A stretch of DNA of 64,000 nt. Source: Apostichopus japonicus. Its lineage: Eukaryota; Echinodermata; Holothuroidea; Aspidochirotida; Stichopodidae. Position numbers and translations under genes: made by a program. The notes under the pieces were generated by a model that saw only the letters and a program-made list of their open reading frames with translations, was not told where the DNA came from and did no database searches. Shown here piece after piece: positions 10,830-21,632 of this stretch. Each line of letters begins with the position of its first letter. Positions within the stretch are counted from its first letter, which is position 1. Location: assembly GCF_037975245.1 (NCBI RefSeq), contig NC_092576.1, forward strand, positions 32,590,611 through 32,654,610, given 5' to 3'.

Positions 10830-12850
10830 ACCAGTTGCGCGACACCTACTAAGTAGGGGTAGCCTTCCCCGTTGGTTAGCCCTTTTGGCTTTTTCATTAA
10901 GCCCCACCACTATCTGGTGGTCCACCCGTGGATTAGCCACCTCTTCATACACCCGGTTTTTCTCTGAGGGTAGCTGGGAAAATGTTTTCCCGCCTAAGGC
11001 TGACGTACTTAGCCTTAGCACGTTAGGTTATTTGACTAGGTTCAGTAGCGCTGGTGTGTCCCTTACATAGTTACGTGTTAAGCACCGCGGCTTGCCCCCA
11101 CCCCCCCCGCTTTCGCAAGTGTTCCATTTGCTTCCTTTCGTCAGGTGGCCTGTGCCCTTTTCCTGGTCTCTGTAGGCCTTGCGGGGCTTAATGGAAGACT
11201 TTAGGTGGGGACTATTCCCCACGTGGCCAGCGAACTGCTAGTATGGTATCGTCGCTTAGGCCTTGCCTCTTCTACAGGCCGAGTACCGATTTGTCTTTGT
11301 CCTCCCACCCCCCAATGAGCCCCAGTTGGGACCTAAGACCTCAGGCCCAGTTCTGGCTTTGCCTCCAGGCACCTGTTTAACCGGGACGAGGAAATGCACT
11401 CAGCGTGCCCTCCTTCATTCTGTTGTTGTTTCATTTAATCACCTTGTTTTTTGACATGTATTTCTCTTTGCATCTTTTCTCTCTGTCACTGCGTGCAGCC
11501 CTCTACAGGTGTTCGTGTTATTTGTTAGTAATACAGATTTACACTTATCACTTCTATATTCTCTTGTTCAATCGAGGTCTTATTCCTTGTTTTGTGTGTC
11601 GTTCTGTTAACCGCCAAGCAAGCGGGGTAATGGTATGCACATGTTCTTTATTCCTCAACGATCTTTTCAGATGGCGTCTAAGGAAACCAGAGCGTCCATG
11701 TAATGCGCAATGTGCTCACTCTTAAGACGAGGAAGTGTGCATGGGATAAGCATGAGCTTTGCCCCATGTACAGACCTACCCAGAGAACTGGCAGGAAGAA
11801 GAGACCTGGATGTCGGCCTGCTTTGAAAAGCTCCAATCACCGGTCCCCACACCGATCTTCGTGTGGGGTGCAATAGAAGGGGATAAACAGGACCCAGTTG
11901 CCCAAAGCACTGGAAGTGCCCCCTTACTAGGAGAGGCGGTTGCCGAGAATACTTCTAGTGTCAATTCAAAGACAAAGAGCAAAATGTCTAACAAGGGAAA
12001 ACGAAAAGCAATTAGACCCAAACAGACCGCCAGTCCGGGAGAAGAAGCGACGCAGTCGCGTACACAGTCTGGCGGACCACCAACCTCCGGTCCGCAACCG
12101 AACCATCCATCGCCGGAACAAGACCCTCCAGACCTGCCGCTAGCTAGAGACCAGGATTTGCGCTGATCACCGGACCAGGAGGAGATCCCCATCTCACCGC
12201 TTCCCCTGTCCCGGACGAGTCCTCCCAGGACTCCGATGACGGTTACAGACAGGGCAGCGTGGGATCGCTCAAGAAAAGAGGATTGCACGTCCAGCAACCT
12301 CAGGCGGACCGAGAGCGTTTGCTCTTGCAGATCTCCACCATGTTTCAGAACAGCTAGCTACTGGCCGTAACTCACAAACTAGCCCTGCGGTCGCAAAGCC
12401 CTCCAAAGCCTCCGGTCCCTTGAACCCGCCCTTCCGAAACCCAAGAGCTGGATTCCCTGGAACTGATAGCCTAGGAGACATAGACCGAGACGCAGCCACT
12501 CTTCCCAGGGACTACACCTTGCACCTTGAAGGGGCGATGGGAGACCATTATGAGGAGGTAGACGCTAAAGGGATCGACCTGCCCGCAGATCTCACTAAAG
12601 CTATAGAGATTTTCTCTAAAAGACTGTTTTTAGCCACCGCACGCACTGGCACCTAACCTGACGGGCCGGTCATGGTCTGCTTGGACACGGTCTGCCTGGA
12701 CAGAGTAAAATGCCTCCAACCCAAGAATATGGTCCCCCTTCCTGGCCAAACAAGGCTGGGCTCTGAAAGTCCACGACAACAAGCAGAGCTGCTCGTGAGA
12801 CACCAACAACAGCTCCCGGACGACGAAGAATAGATCACCGACCAGGAGGC
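10830..12850 (+). mobile_element. Truncated DIRS-like retroelement (leader and gag-like region)
   Basis: An abrupt block of high GC in an AT-rich region. It opens with a structured leader rich in short palindromes (CCACCACTATCTGGTGG at about 10902). A proline- and charge-rich gag-like reading frame follows. No reverse transcriptase, RNase H or tyrosine recombinase is seen, and the sequence returns to host composition after about 12850. The leader and the ORF1-like region recall DIRS elements of other deuterostomes. That assignment comes from family resemblance and is not proven. Confidence 0.45.
11759..12656 (+). pseudogene. Degenerate gag-like (DIRS ORF1-like) coding region
   Basis: The first frame, 11759-12166, is rich in Pro, Gly, Lys and Ser and includes the basic run KGKRKAIRPKQT. 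A TGA ends it. A second frame, 12420-12656, reads GDHYEEVDAKGIDLPADLTK and resembles the segment before the conserved core of DIRS-type ORF1 proteins. The two frames are in different registers, so at least one frameshift separates them, and the conserved core is absent. This is therefore a broken structural-protein gene. It could instead come from another retroelement with a proline-rich gag. Confidence 0.4.
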
Positions 12851-14782
12851 GTCACAATTATGTGGCTACCGGGTCCACTTGCAAGACTCATTTATGAACA
12901 TTTCGCCAGAGTTTCCATCAAACTGAGAAGAGAAAGCTTGTCCAAACTAATTACCTGCATGAAGTACAGCTCGGTGCAGTTTTTTCTCAACCAGCAAATC
13001 AAACCCTGTTATTGTTTCTGTTTAATATCAACTATTAGGAACGAGAAATAATGATGATTATATTATAATAGAGAAATACTACAGTGGCATTCTGGATGAT
13101 TGTTAAATTAAACATCCGCTCACTGACATATCTTACTAGTGAATAACAACTATAAAAAGGTACTTACGGGCTATGTATTATACAGGAGAAAAACTCTAGC
13201 CGCTAAAGAGAGGCTTGTAGGCGTATAATACAGTGTTGCCAATATTTACACAAGAAACAGGAGTTAGCAGCGTGTAACCTGTTAAATCAAATTTTTAAAA
13301 GAACTGAAGTAATAACTAGTAAAGACAATTATTGAAATAACTGTTCTAGAAAATTCCTGAACCTGACATTATGTCACATTTCACAAGTAAAGACAGAAGG
13401 GTTTGTCGCGGACTGAGAGTGGAACCATGTGGTATATCGATAGGCCTATGTGTAATAATACTTTAAAATGAAATCATATAAGGCGTACATTTGAATGCTA
13501 CAAATTTTTCATAATGACGAAAATAACTAAAAATATTTAAAATATATTGCTCTCACCGCCACGTTTTTGTTAATTACGATTTATCCTGATCCATTTTGTT
13601 CATAACACACTGTATGTATCATGACATTTTTGTACAAGTTTATCACAGTATTGTCGATCTGGTCTCCTTACTTCAGTATAGACTAAACTTTACGTAAAAC
13701 GTACGTTTTAATGATTATCTTTATTTTAATCATTGTCAGGTACTCCTTAAACTTTAGGCAGGCTCAAAAGTGGACTAAATTCACAAACATTATCAGCTGT
13801 TTAAAACAAAAAGAAATGACAGAAGTGCATTAAGGGAAATTTCAACTTGTTTTACAAGCATATATGGTGTAAATCATATGTTGTTATTAATTCCATCTTT
13901 TTATTTACTCATTGTAATTTTTGTTCACCTACCGACCCACCGCGCCCAACACCTCCCTCGGACCTCCTTGTAAATATGTGCAATGCGTAAGGCCTTTTTT
14001 AAGAATTTCCTTTAACAGTAGGGACATCAACTACGATTAGTACACCTAAGTCACATTTAGACAAATTAAATTTCGAAAAAGATACATTATTTCTTTAAAC
14101 CACTGTTCCTGGATCCAATACCTATGAAATTTGTTATAATATCCCATCCAGTCATAACGATTATTTATGCAAGTGATTTATGAATATTCAGAATATTATA
14201 ATAATAAATTATATTGGCTGAAATTATATTGAGAAAACTGAACAGTAAAACTGCAAGTTCCCAACAAGCCATTGTAATTCATTTTTTCTACAATCTAGCA
14301 TCTCCAGATGAACTCCAACCAATAATAGTTCAAGCTTTAAGTCGAGTAAAACTACTTTCAAATAAAAGCTGAATGAACCCATCAAGTCGCTGCGAAGGAT
14401 ATATATATATATATATATATATTTAAAGACTAGGTTATCACTCAATATTGAACTCGAATTTGAAATATGGTAGTATAATCTATTGAGTAAATTAATATCT
14501 ATCATACCAAAATTCCCGAGTGTATGATAATCGTAAATGGTAAACTACTCTTTAGTTTGTTATTCTTTAGTGATGTGCTTTGCTGATGATTAAAAGTTTT
14601 GTCTAATGACAATTAAATTGCCCTCTTTTCTAACAGTTTCAATTAAAAAACAATATTTTATAATATATCAGTACTCAGAGAGTAATTTGGGACTTTCGGA
14701 GTGTTATCGATGTATAATACTTAATCAAATCTCCTGGAATCATTGCTATAATAATTTTGTTAATTTTCTTCCCTTCCTTCAG
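12851..14782. other. Intronic AT-rich sequence
   Basis: Nothing coding is recognised between the DIRS-like fragment and the exon at 14783. A TA microsatellite lies at 14398-14422. Confidence 0.5.
14398..14422. repeat. (TA)n microsatellite
   Basis: Uninterrupted TA dinucleotides. Confidence 0.95.
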
Positions 14783-14982
14783 ATTCCCATCTCTTGTTTG
14801 CATCTGAAAGATTCCTTCAGTAAGATTGATGCTGGTGACGTCATCCTACATTCAGGTCTACGCCTGTCATGTCCTGTATCAGTAAAGAAGGTAGTAATAT
14901 TTGCAGGAAGAGAAATGACAGAGACAGAGGTTGTTCAAATATTGATGTTTGTAGAACAGTCACATATGTTGGAGGAGCTATT
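14783..14982 (+). CDS. Exon, 66 codons, leucine-rich-repeat-like
   Basis: A 200-nt exon preceded by a strong tract (TTTTCTTCCCTTCCTTCAG) and followed by GTGAGT. It starts in phase 0 and ends with two bases (TT) that the first base of the exon at 30887 completes to Leu. It reads IPISCLHLKDSFSKIDAGDV, then a 20-residue segment ending in LSCPVSVKK, then VVIFAGREMTETEVVQIL and MFVEQSHMLEEL. The L-x-L spacing, the [IV]xFAGxxMTExEV helix and the closing LEEL look like an NLR-type leucine-rich repeat. This is the best evidence for an NLR/LRR identity, but it rests on pattern recognition. Confidence 0.75.
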
Positions 14983-16855
14983 GTGAGTATTACAATGAGT
15001 ACCCTATCAATACGTATCTGTACAACATATTCATAGACAGTATAGTATCCTTACAATCAATTTCATATTTTGACATTCATAGAGAGTATATTGTCCTTAT
15101 TCAATCATATCACAGACGTTTTGTCCGTAACTATAGCCAGTTACGTTTTTTCGTAGTTTATGGACTACAATATTTTAAATAGACAGTGTTGTACAGGTGT
15201 AAATATTTTTTAAATCAATGAGATGATTAATAATGAATGGATACTTGTATTACAGTAAATATAATGAGATTAATGATATACGTATCCTATGTTGCTTTCT
15301 ATGGTTATGAAAACCGCACACAAAATAGGCTACTACACATTCAAATTGTTAAATAGAGGCAAATGCGTGTATTATATTTCAATAATCTTAGCAAAATGTT
15401 CCAAAACACAATTTTGTTTGGTTCCTTTTTTTTTTTTTTAGAGGAGGGGCGGGGCGAGGGGAGGGCGATAATGAGGAGGAAATTAACTGTCATTGTAATT
15501 GTTAACTCCACAATAAATTGTGTCTTAAACAGTTTCTAACTGGTTTCGTTTACCCATGGTGTATGATATATTGCTAATGACTCTATTTATACGCAAGGGG
15601 ACAGAAAACCGACGTGTTACTCCTTGGGGATATGGACGCACAGTTAACCAAAACCGTAAATATACGGTTTCCTTCACTTCTCTTTTTGATAACATACAAG
15701 TACGGGTTTGAACGAATGCTTAGATCCATAATGTCTAACGATGTAATTTCTGCTTCTGTAATTAAAATAATTGGCTACAAACTTGGTGAGCTTTTTATCA
15801 GTTGGAATTTGACACAATTTGACGAGTGTTAGCCCCCCTATTATTTTTACATTTATTACATTACTTATTTTAATAATATACTACAAGTACAGGTTTGGCA
15901 ATTCAAACTGCATCTTGTCACCCAAATCTTCATCCATAAGATCAGGAAGAAAGAAGAAAGGGATAGATATTCACTGCATAGCGAGGTTATAAACAGAAAG
16001 CCGAAGGAGAGACCGCTTATATCAATTAAGAGGGGGAAATAAAACGTGCTAGCCATGTAAGATCGTAAACCGATAGGAAACTTGCCGCAAATTCAGCCTC
16101 ATATTTTACCGCATATTGGTTTTGTAGGTAACAACTGTTTCTATCAATCATTTCATTGCAGTTTCACATGTTCCATTACAGGTATCTACATTATAGATAC
16201 CTGATTTCATTTTGATTTTTTTCCTTTAACACTTTTTGATAAGAACAGTTCGTCTTTTCTCACAAACTTCCTACACCATCCAATATTATGATATCTATAT
16301 TTCGACTTTTTGAAATTGGTTCTTTTTATATCAAATTTGCCAAGTTACCTGGAGCGTGACTGTAGGGTGTAGGCACTTTTGCAGACAAAATCCTTTGTTT
16401 GTCCCAACACATTGTCCCGAACTTTCCATAACCTATTCTCCTAGCTCAAGTGTCATGGATGATGAAACTTAATATGAACATATATTCATTTACGTCATTA
16501 TATTTGACTCAATTAATCAGTCGAAATTACGAAGTATAATTACAATAGTCAACAAATAAATTATTCTGTTAAATTTCGTTATAAAATGCCAAATAACGAG
16601 ATAAAACAAAGTTTCCAGACACTATGTTGAGACAATGGAAGTGTCAAGCAGAACACACGCAGCCAGTCTGTCAATATCAATTTTCTAGCACATACACATA
16701 CTGCAAGTGATGATCTGATATTGCAGAGATGATATGTTGAGTCCTATAATTTCCAATCAAAGATGGTAAGATGTGTAATTATTTTCGTACTCGTACGTCA
16801 TTTTAGTTAGTATATGATGTTGTAAAGTAAGAGACTTAAATAGTATTCCTAAATG
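14983..16855. other. Start of about 15.9-kb intron, no gene seen
   Basis: AT-rich sequence with a T-run and GGGGCGGGG patch at 15427-15465. Small open frames such as 15614-15832 lack any family signature. Phase allows direct splicing of 14982 to 30887, so no exon is required here. Confidence 0.5.
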
Positions 16856-17400
16856 TAATGGATAACATTAAACTCTTTGTTTCACTAACAAAAGGATCCT
16901 CAAATACAGTACTAGCAACATTACAACTGGAATAATGTATTACCAATATGATGCAATGAAGTTAGGGAGTTTAATAAAGAGCATCCCTCAATGTTATGAC
17001 TAGGATTAAACTCTTTTTTTCACTAACAACTTTAGGATCTCAGATGTAATACCAGCAAAGGGGGATGCCCATTAGATTGAGGGTCGACTAGACTTAAGAT
17101 TCGCTAGACTTAATATTTCGTTTGTGGGTAGCGTTATTGAGCGTCTAATTGGCATTTATTGGAAAACTGAAGGTATTGAAGGACATTGGTCTCACCTCCA
17201 AGCAGCATTACAACTGGCATAATGGATTGGTGAAACAATGTATTATTTGATACAGTGAAGTAAGGGAGTTACATGAATATTAATTACGCAATGAGTAGGA
17301 TTAAACTCTTTGTTTCACTAAAAATATTACTCCCCAATACAGCAACATAAGAATTTGTTGAAATGGATTGTTAATAACTTATTTTATGATGCAGTGAAGG
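16855..17400. repeat. Degenerate tandem repeat (AAACTCTTTGTTTCACTAA units)
   Basis: The phrase ATTAAACTCTTTGTTTCACTAA recurs at about 16868, 17005 and 17291. Each copy is followed by related text (GCAACATTACAACTGG, GATGCAGTGAAG). This indicates old local duplications of roughly 140 and 290 bp. Confidence 0.65.
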
Positions 17401-18844
17401 AAGAAAATTTTATTAACAAATTTTAATTTGTACGCATGCCATATACCTGTCCAGTTACTAAAAGGAAAAATTCAAACTCATAGAATGCACCGCACCTGGC
17501 TCCAAGCAATGACATATAAATCTAGTCCTTATTGTGTCTGCAGAAGTTGTTTGTCCAATTTTAATCGAAAGCCTTTCCTTTCGTTGAACATTTTGATCTT
17601 CAGTAAGAATGTTCTTCTGTCTCCATATTTTATTGATGATAGTACGTCCTTCTCTTTGTAGAGAATTTCCATCAGCTGTTAACCTACAACAAACCAAAAC
17701 AACATTTTAATCATATATCCAAATTTCACTGAAGTACATTCCATGTAAATATTTTTTTAAAACCTCACATTTTGGTATTGACATAGTTGCATGTGTCTTG
17801 CACAAGGTACAAATAAACACATCATAATCAAGCTTAAAATGTGATGGTGTGTTAACACCTCAACTCTTTGCATTACAATCCTACTTAGAATTCATAAAAT
17901 AGGTCAATTCCAGACTGCCAGATTCACAGAACATTTGGTTTTCACAGACTTGCCAAAAATCATCAGTGATGTCTTACAGTATCTTTCAGGTTACACATTA
18001 AGTTTATATATTTCACTTTTGATAACATTCTATGATGGTGGAAGGTTCAGTAGTAGCAAATTAAAAAAAAATGGTTTGGCGGTGGACTTGGTGGGAGGGG
18101 AAAGCCTTTCTTAGATTACTTTGATAGCTGTTTTCATCATCTTTGTCCGTGATGAAACTTACAGTAAATTCATATCATGTATAGTGTGTGGTGATCAGGC
18201 TTAGGATTTATCACAGGGAAAACTTTAAAATAACTAAATTCAGGTCATAAGGATATAATTAAAATATATATCACAGTCAATACTTACTGAATATTCAAGA
18301 CAACTGGGGATGTTTGCAATATATATGCTTGTGGGAGCTCCTCATTTCCATATGAGCCATTTCTTGCTGCATCCCATGGTCAGCATGAACCAGCAGCTCA
18401 AAGTTATTATGAGATCCTGTGTCGACCTTGAAGTTGCACCCCTGTACCTATTGCACTGAAGTGGAGCATCTCTGGAGTGGTGTTCTCATTCTGCATTCAT
18501 CAAATTGTGCCAAATTTAGGCCATCTTTTCTGACAGGAGAATGAACATAAATAACTCCAGATAATGGTTTCATTAATTGGAAGTAGAAGTTTTGACAGTG
18601 CAGTTCCCTACGTGATGTCAATACTTAGTGTACATGTTATCCAATATTCATGTCAGTTTAGTTAATTAAGCTAACACTTTTCCATGGGAACCGCATATTC
18701 AACAATTGAGAAAAATGCCACAAACTTTGAATAATTATGCAAACATCACTTCATAGCCTATGGGGAAGACTTTTACCCAGGAATTTAGCCTGCAATCACT
18801 TCAAAAGATAGAGTAAGTATTCATTCCTGATTCAATACGTCATT
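17401..18844. other. Intronic sequence, no supported gene
   Basis: Minus-strand frames around 17458-17697 and 18380-18560 look faintly protein-like but are not supported by a family match or complete splice signals. Confidence 0.4.
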
Positions 18845-18932
18845 CCGCATGCAGTTAATATAAAAATGCATGGATATTTATACTAACTGCATGCGGACTT
18901 AATGTTGGTTAATTTACAAATTAACCAACATT
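18845..18932. repeat. Two adjacent perfect hairpins
   Basis: Hairpin 1 has 13-bp arms, CCGCATGCAGTTA at 18845-18857 and its complement at 18884-18896. Hairpin 2 has 15-bp perfect arms at 18901-18915 and 18918-18932 with a 2-base loop. They lie side by side, immediately left of the AGGTCA-rich repeat, and may mark an element end. Confidence 0.85.
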
Positions 18933-18984
18933 TAGTCCCTCAACGTATCATTTGGGGTTTTATCTCGGTGTACACACACTTTAG

Positions 18985-20480
18985 CATTATGACTGGGTTC
19001 ATTTTTGGTTTCGATGATAATCGTAACCTTTGCAATCATGCGTGTGTGTGTGTGCGTGTGTGTGTGTGTGCGTTTGTGACGCCCAGCTTGTAAACACGAT
19101 ATCTCAAGAAGGGAAGCTTGGACAGTTCTCATATTTGGTACATAGGAGTATCTTATTGAGTACAAGAAGCCTATTGTTTTTGGTGTAGGTCAAAGGTCAC
19201 TTGGGGTCACCAGGGGTCAAATAGTGAAAAGCTTGTAAACATGATATCTCAAGAAGCAAAGCTTGGATTGATTTCATTTCTGGTATGTACAGTAGGTTGA
19301 CCACATTAAGTACAAAAAGCCTATCGTTTTTGGTGGATATCGAAGGTCATTTAGGGTCACCAGGGGTCAACTTGTAAAAACCTTTTCATAATATACGGTA
19401 TCACCCATCGTCCAGCCTATAAGTATATGACATGGGCGATTCGCCTCATAAGAATAGGAGAGCCTACTGACAATTGAAAATGATCTTACGGGCATCCGTA
19501 GATTTGAATCTGAACTCGCGACAATATCCCCATTGACTTAAGTGTGTCGCTAGAAGTCCTGAATTGCTATGTACATATCTACATACATGTACAGTGTCTT
19601 CCAAGGCTTGCTTGCAGACCATAGATATATAAAAGTGCTAGAGCTACTTCAACACTTGTGACTCATCCGTATGGATATTTTGCTAAAGAGTTGATGTGAT
19701 TTCGATGGAATAGTGCACTTGAATGGCGAAGCATGCCTTCTCTAGAAAATATTTGTAGATCATTGGTAGTTCTGGTTGGATGTAAGTTGCACAGGTACCA
19801 CGAATTTCAAAACATTTCTTGGCCAGCTGCCAAGGAGAAACTAGGTCAAGCACCTGTGAACTTGATATTTGCTTTCACTCCATGGAGTTGGCTGTAATGT
19901 TGGCCTAGTTTTTCTCAATAACTTGTGAAACTACCATTGACAGGGTGTGACAAGGTTGATATTTTGGGACTAGTTGTGAATGGGGTAAGGGATTGTTTCA
20001 AAACATAACAGTCATGTGATCCAATGTCAACAAAGGTCAATGAGGGGTCAAAAACTAGTATTTTTGCAATAACTTGAGAACCAAATGTCCATTAAGGTTG
20101 GGAGTTACGCTATTGTAATACAATAGTAGACCTGCATTTGGGTGACCTTTGACCTCAGGTTGACCTCCAGTGACCTGTATTAGCTTCTTTCAAGTTGATT
20201 CTTTGAAGTTTTGTGGGCATATTCCAATCTAAATTGTCCATAAGTGGACTCCTCTGCAACCTTAATGTGCGAAGTTATTAGAGATTTGGTTTGGTTGGTA
20301 ATACACTTGGTGTGCGGATTCATAACATTGAGTACAAGAACCCTACTGTTTTTGATGGAGGTGTGTATAACCACGTACAGACTGACCTGTGTTAGCATGC
20401 TATAGTGTTATTGTAAGAGCTAGTTCTGGTTATACTAACAAGCAGAAGTCTAGTGCATTGAAGTCATCGAAACCTCAATG
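18985..20480. repeat. Long dispersed repeat, family C (AGCTTGTAAACACGATATCTC)
   Basis: Begins near TTTTGGTTTCGATGAT, passes through a TG microsatellite (19041-19075) and a phrase on CAGCTTGTAAACACGATATC, then runs through text rich in GGTCAAAGGTCAC. A related start recurs at about 20503-20600. Parts resemble 37300-37555 and 40309-40450. It contains an ordered set of four TGACCT half-sites at 20143-20176. There is no coding capacity and the class is not identified. Confidence 0.6.
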
Positions 20481-21389
20481 CATTTTGCATTCTGGTTAAT
20501 TTTGGTTTCGATGATGTAACTTTGCACTCATGATGGCATATTTGTATGTGTGAATTGGTGGGAGTACTATGTTTGTGATCCTAGCTTGTAAACACAGTTT
20601 CTCACAACAGTAAGCTGAATTGGACAGATCTCATAGTTGGTATACATAGATGCATCACAAGCCATTTGTTTTTGGTGAAGGTCAAAGGTAACTTAAGTAA
20701 AAATGGTGACATTTTGAAAACTCAAACATTCATCAAGAATTGGCATCAAAGCATTGATATATTATTTGGTATGTCTAGGCCAGTGTTTGGGTCAACAGGG
20801 CAACATTGTGAAAACCTTATTTAAACTACAGTATGGTTATACTGTACATCTCAAGCCAAGGTAGCTTGCAGAGATATCTAATGTTTAGTATCATGTCATA
20901 GAGCTACAGAAGAATTTCAGTTGTCTTTTTAGATCCCTAACTGTCACTTTGAAAATGTTGTTTGTCACAGTTTCAATAGATTTTTTGCTGTATTATTAAT
21001 ATAAGATAAGTTGTACATGCAGCCTACACATATACAGTAGCCTATATGTCAGATTGACAAATTCATAAAATAAAACTTATGACATCATGGAATCCATGTG
21101 GAGTAAATTTTGCATTATGGTTATCTATTTATACACCCAACTAGCTAGTATTGGGTCCAAAAATAATTCAGATGCAATCTTAGTAGATTTCACGATTTGA
21201 AAAGATATTGCATCAATCATAGCAACATGTTACCACATGTATGCATTTAATTATTTTGTCACGCAGTACATCATACTAGCCTGTGTGTGCTACGGACATC
21301 AGTGAACTATCTAGTGCCTGTTGAATATTAGTCTTGTGATTTTCATGTTACTTACTAACACCAAATTACTGCAAACAGATGGTCATTTT
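20481..21389. repeat. Second, diverged family C copy
   Basis: Starts again at TTTTGGTTTCGATGATGTAAC and CTAGCTTGTAAACACAG, then decays into unrecognised sequence. Confidence 0.45.
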
Positions 21390-21632
21390 TGGTTCCTTGC
21401 TTTAGCAAAAGGAACCTATGCAGTCAGGTTGGCGTGTGTGTGTATGTGTGTGTGTGTGTCTGTGACACTTGCTTGGGTACGCTCTATCTCAATAAGGGAA
21501 TGTTGGATTGAGGCCAAACTTGGACTATAGATCCGCCATATGGAGAAGGTGTGCCCTATTGTTTTTGGTGCCCACAAAGGTCACCAAAGGTTAGTTATGG
21601 TCCAAAAACCAAAAATATTAAAACTGCAATAA

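Noticed and set aside
17458-17697. Minus-strand frame with charged, protein-like text (SLQREGRTIINKIWRQKN)
   Set aside because: An acceptor-like TTTGTTGTAG precedes it but no good donor or partner exon was found, and no family is recognised.
18380-18560. Minus-strand protein-like text (FELLVHADHGMQQEMAHMEM)
   Set aside because: Interrupted by stops and without clear splice borders. It could be a decayed exon or chance.
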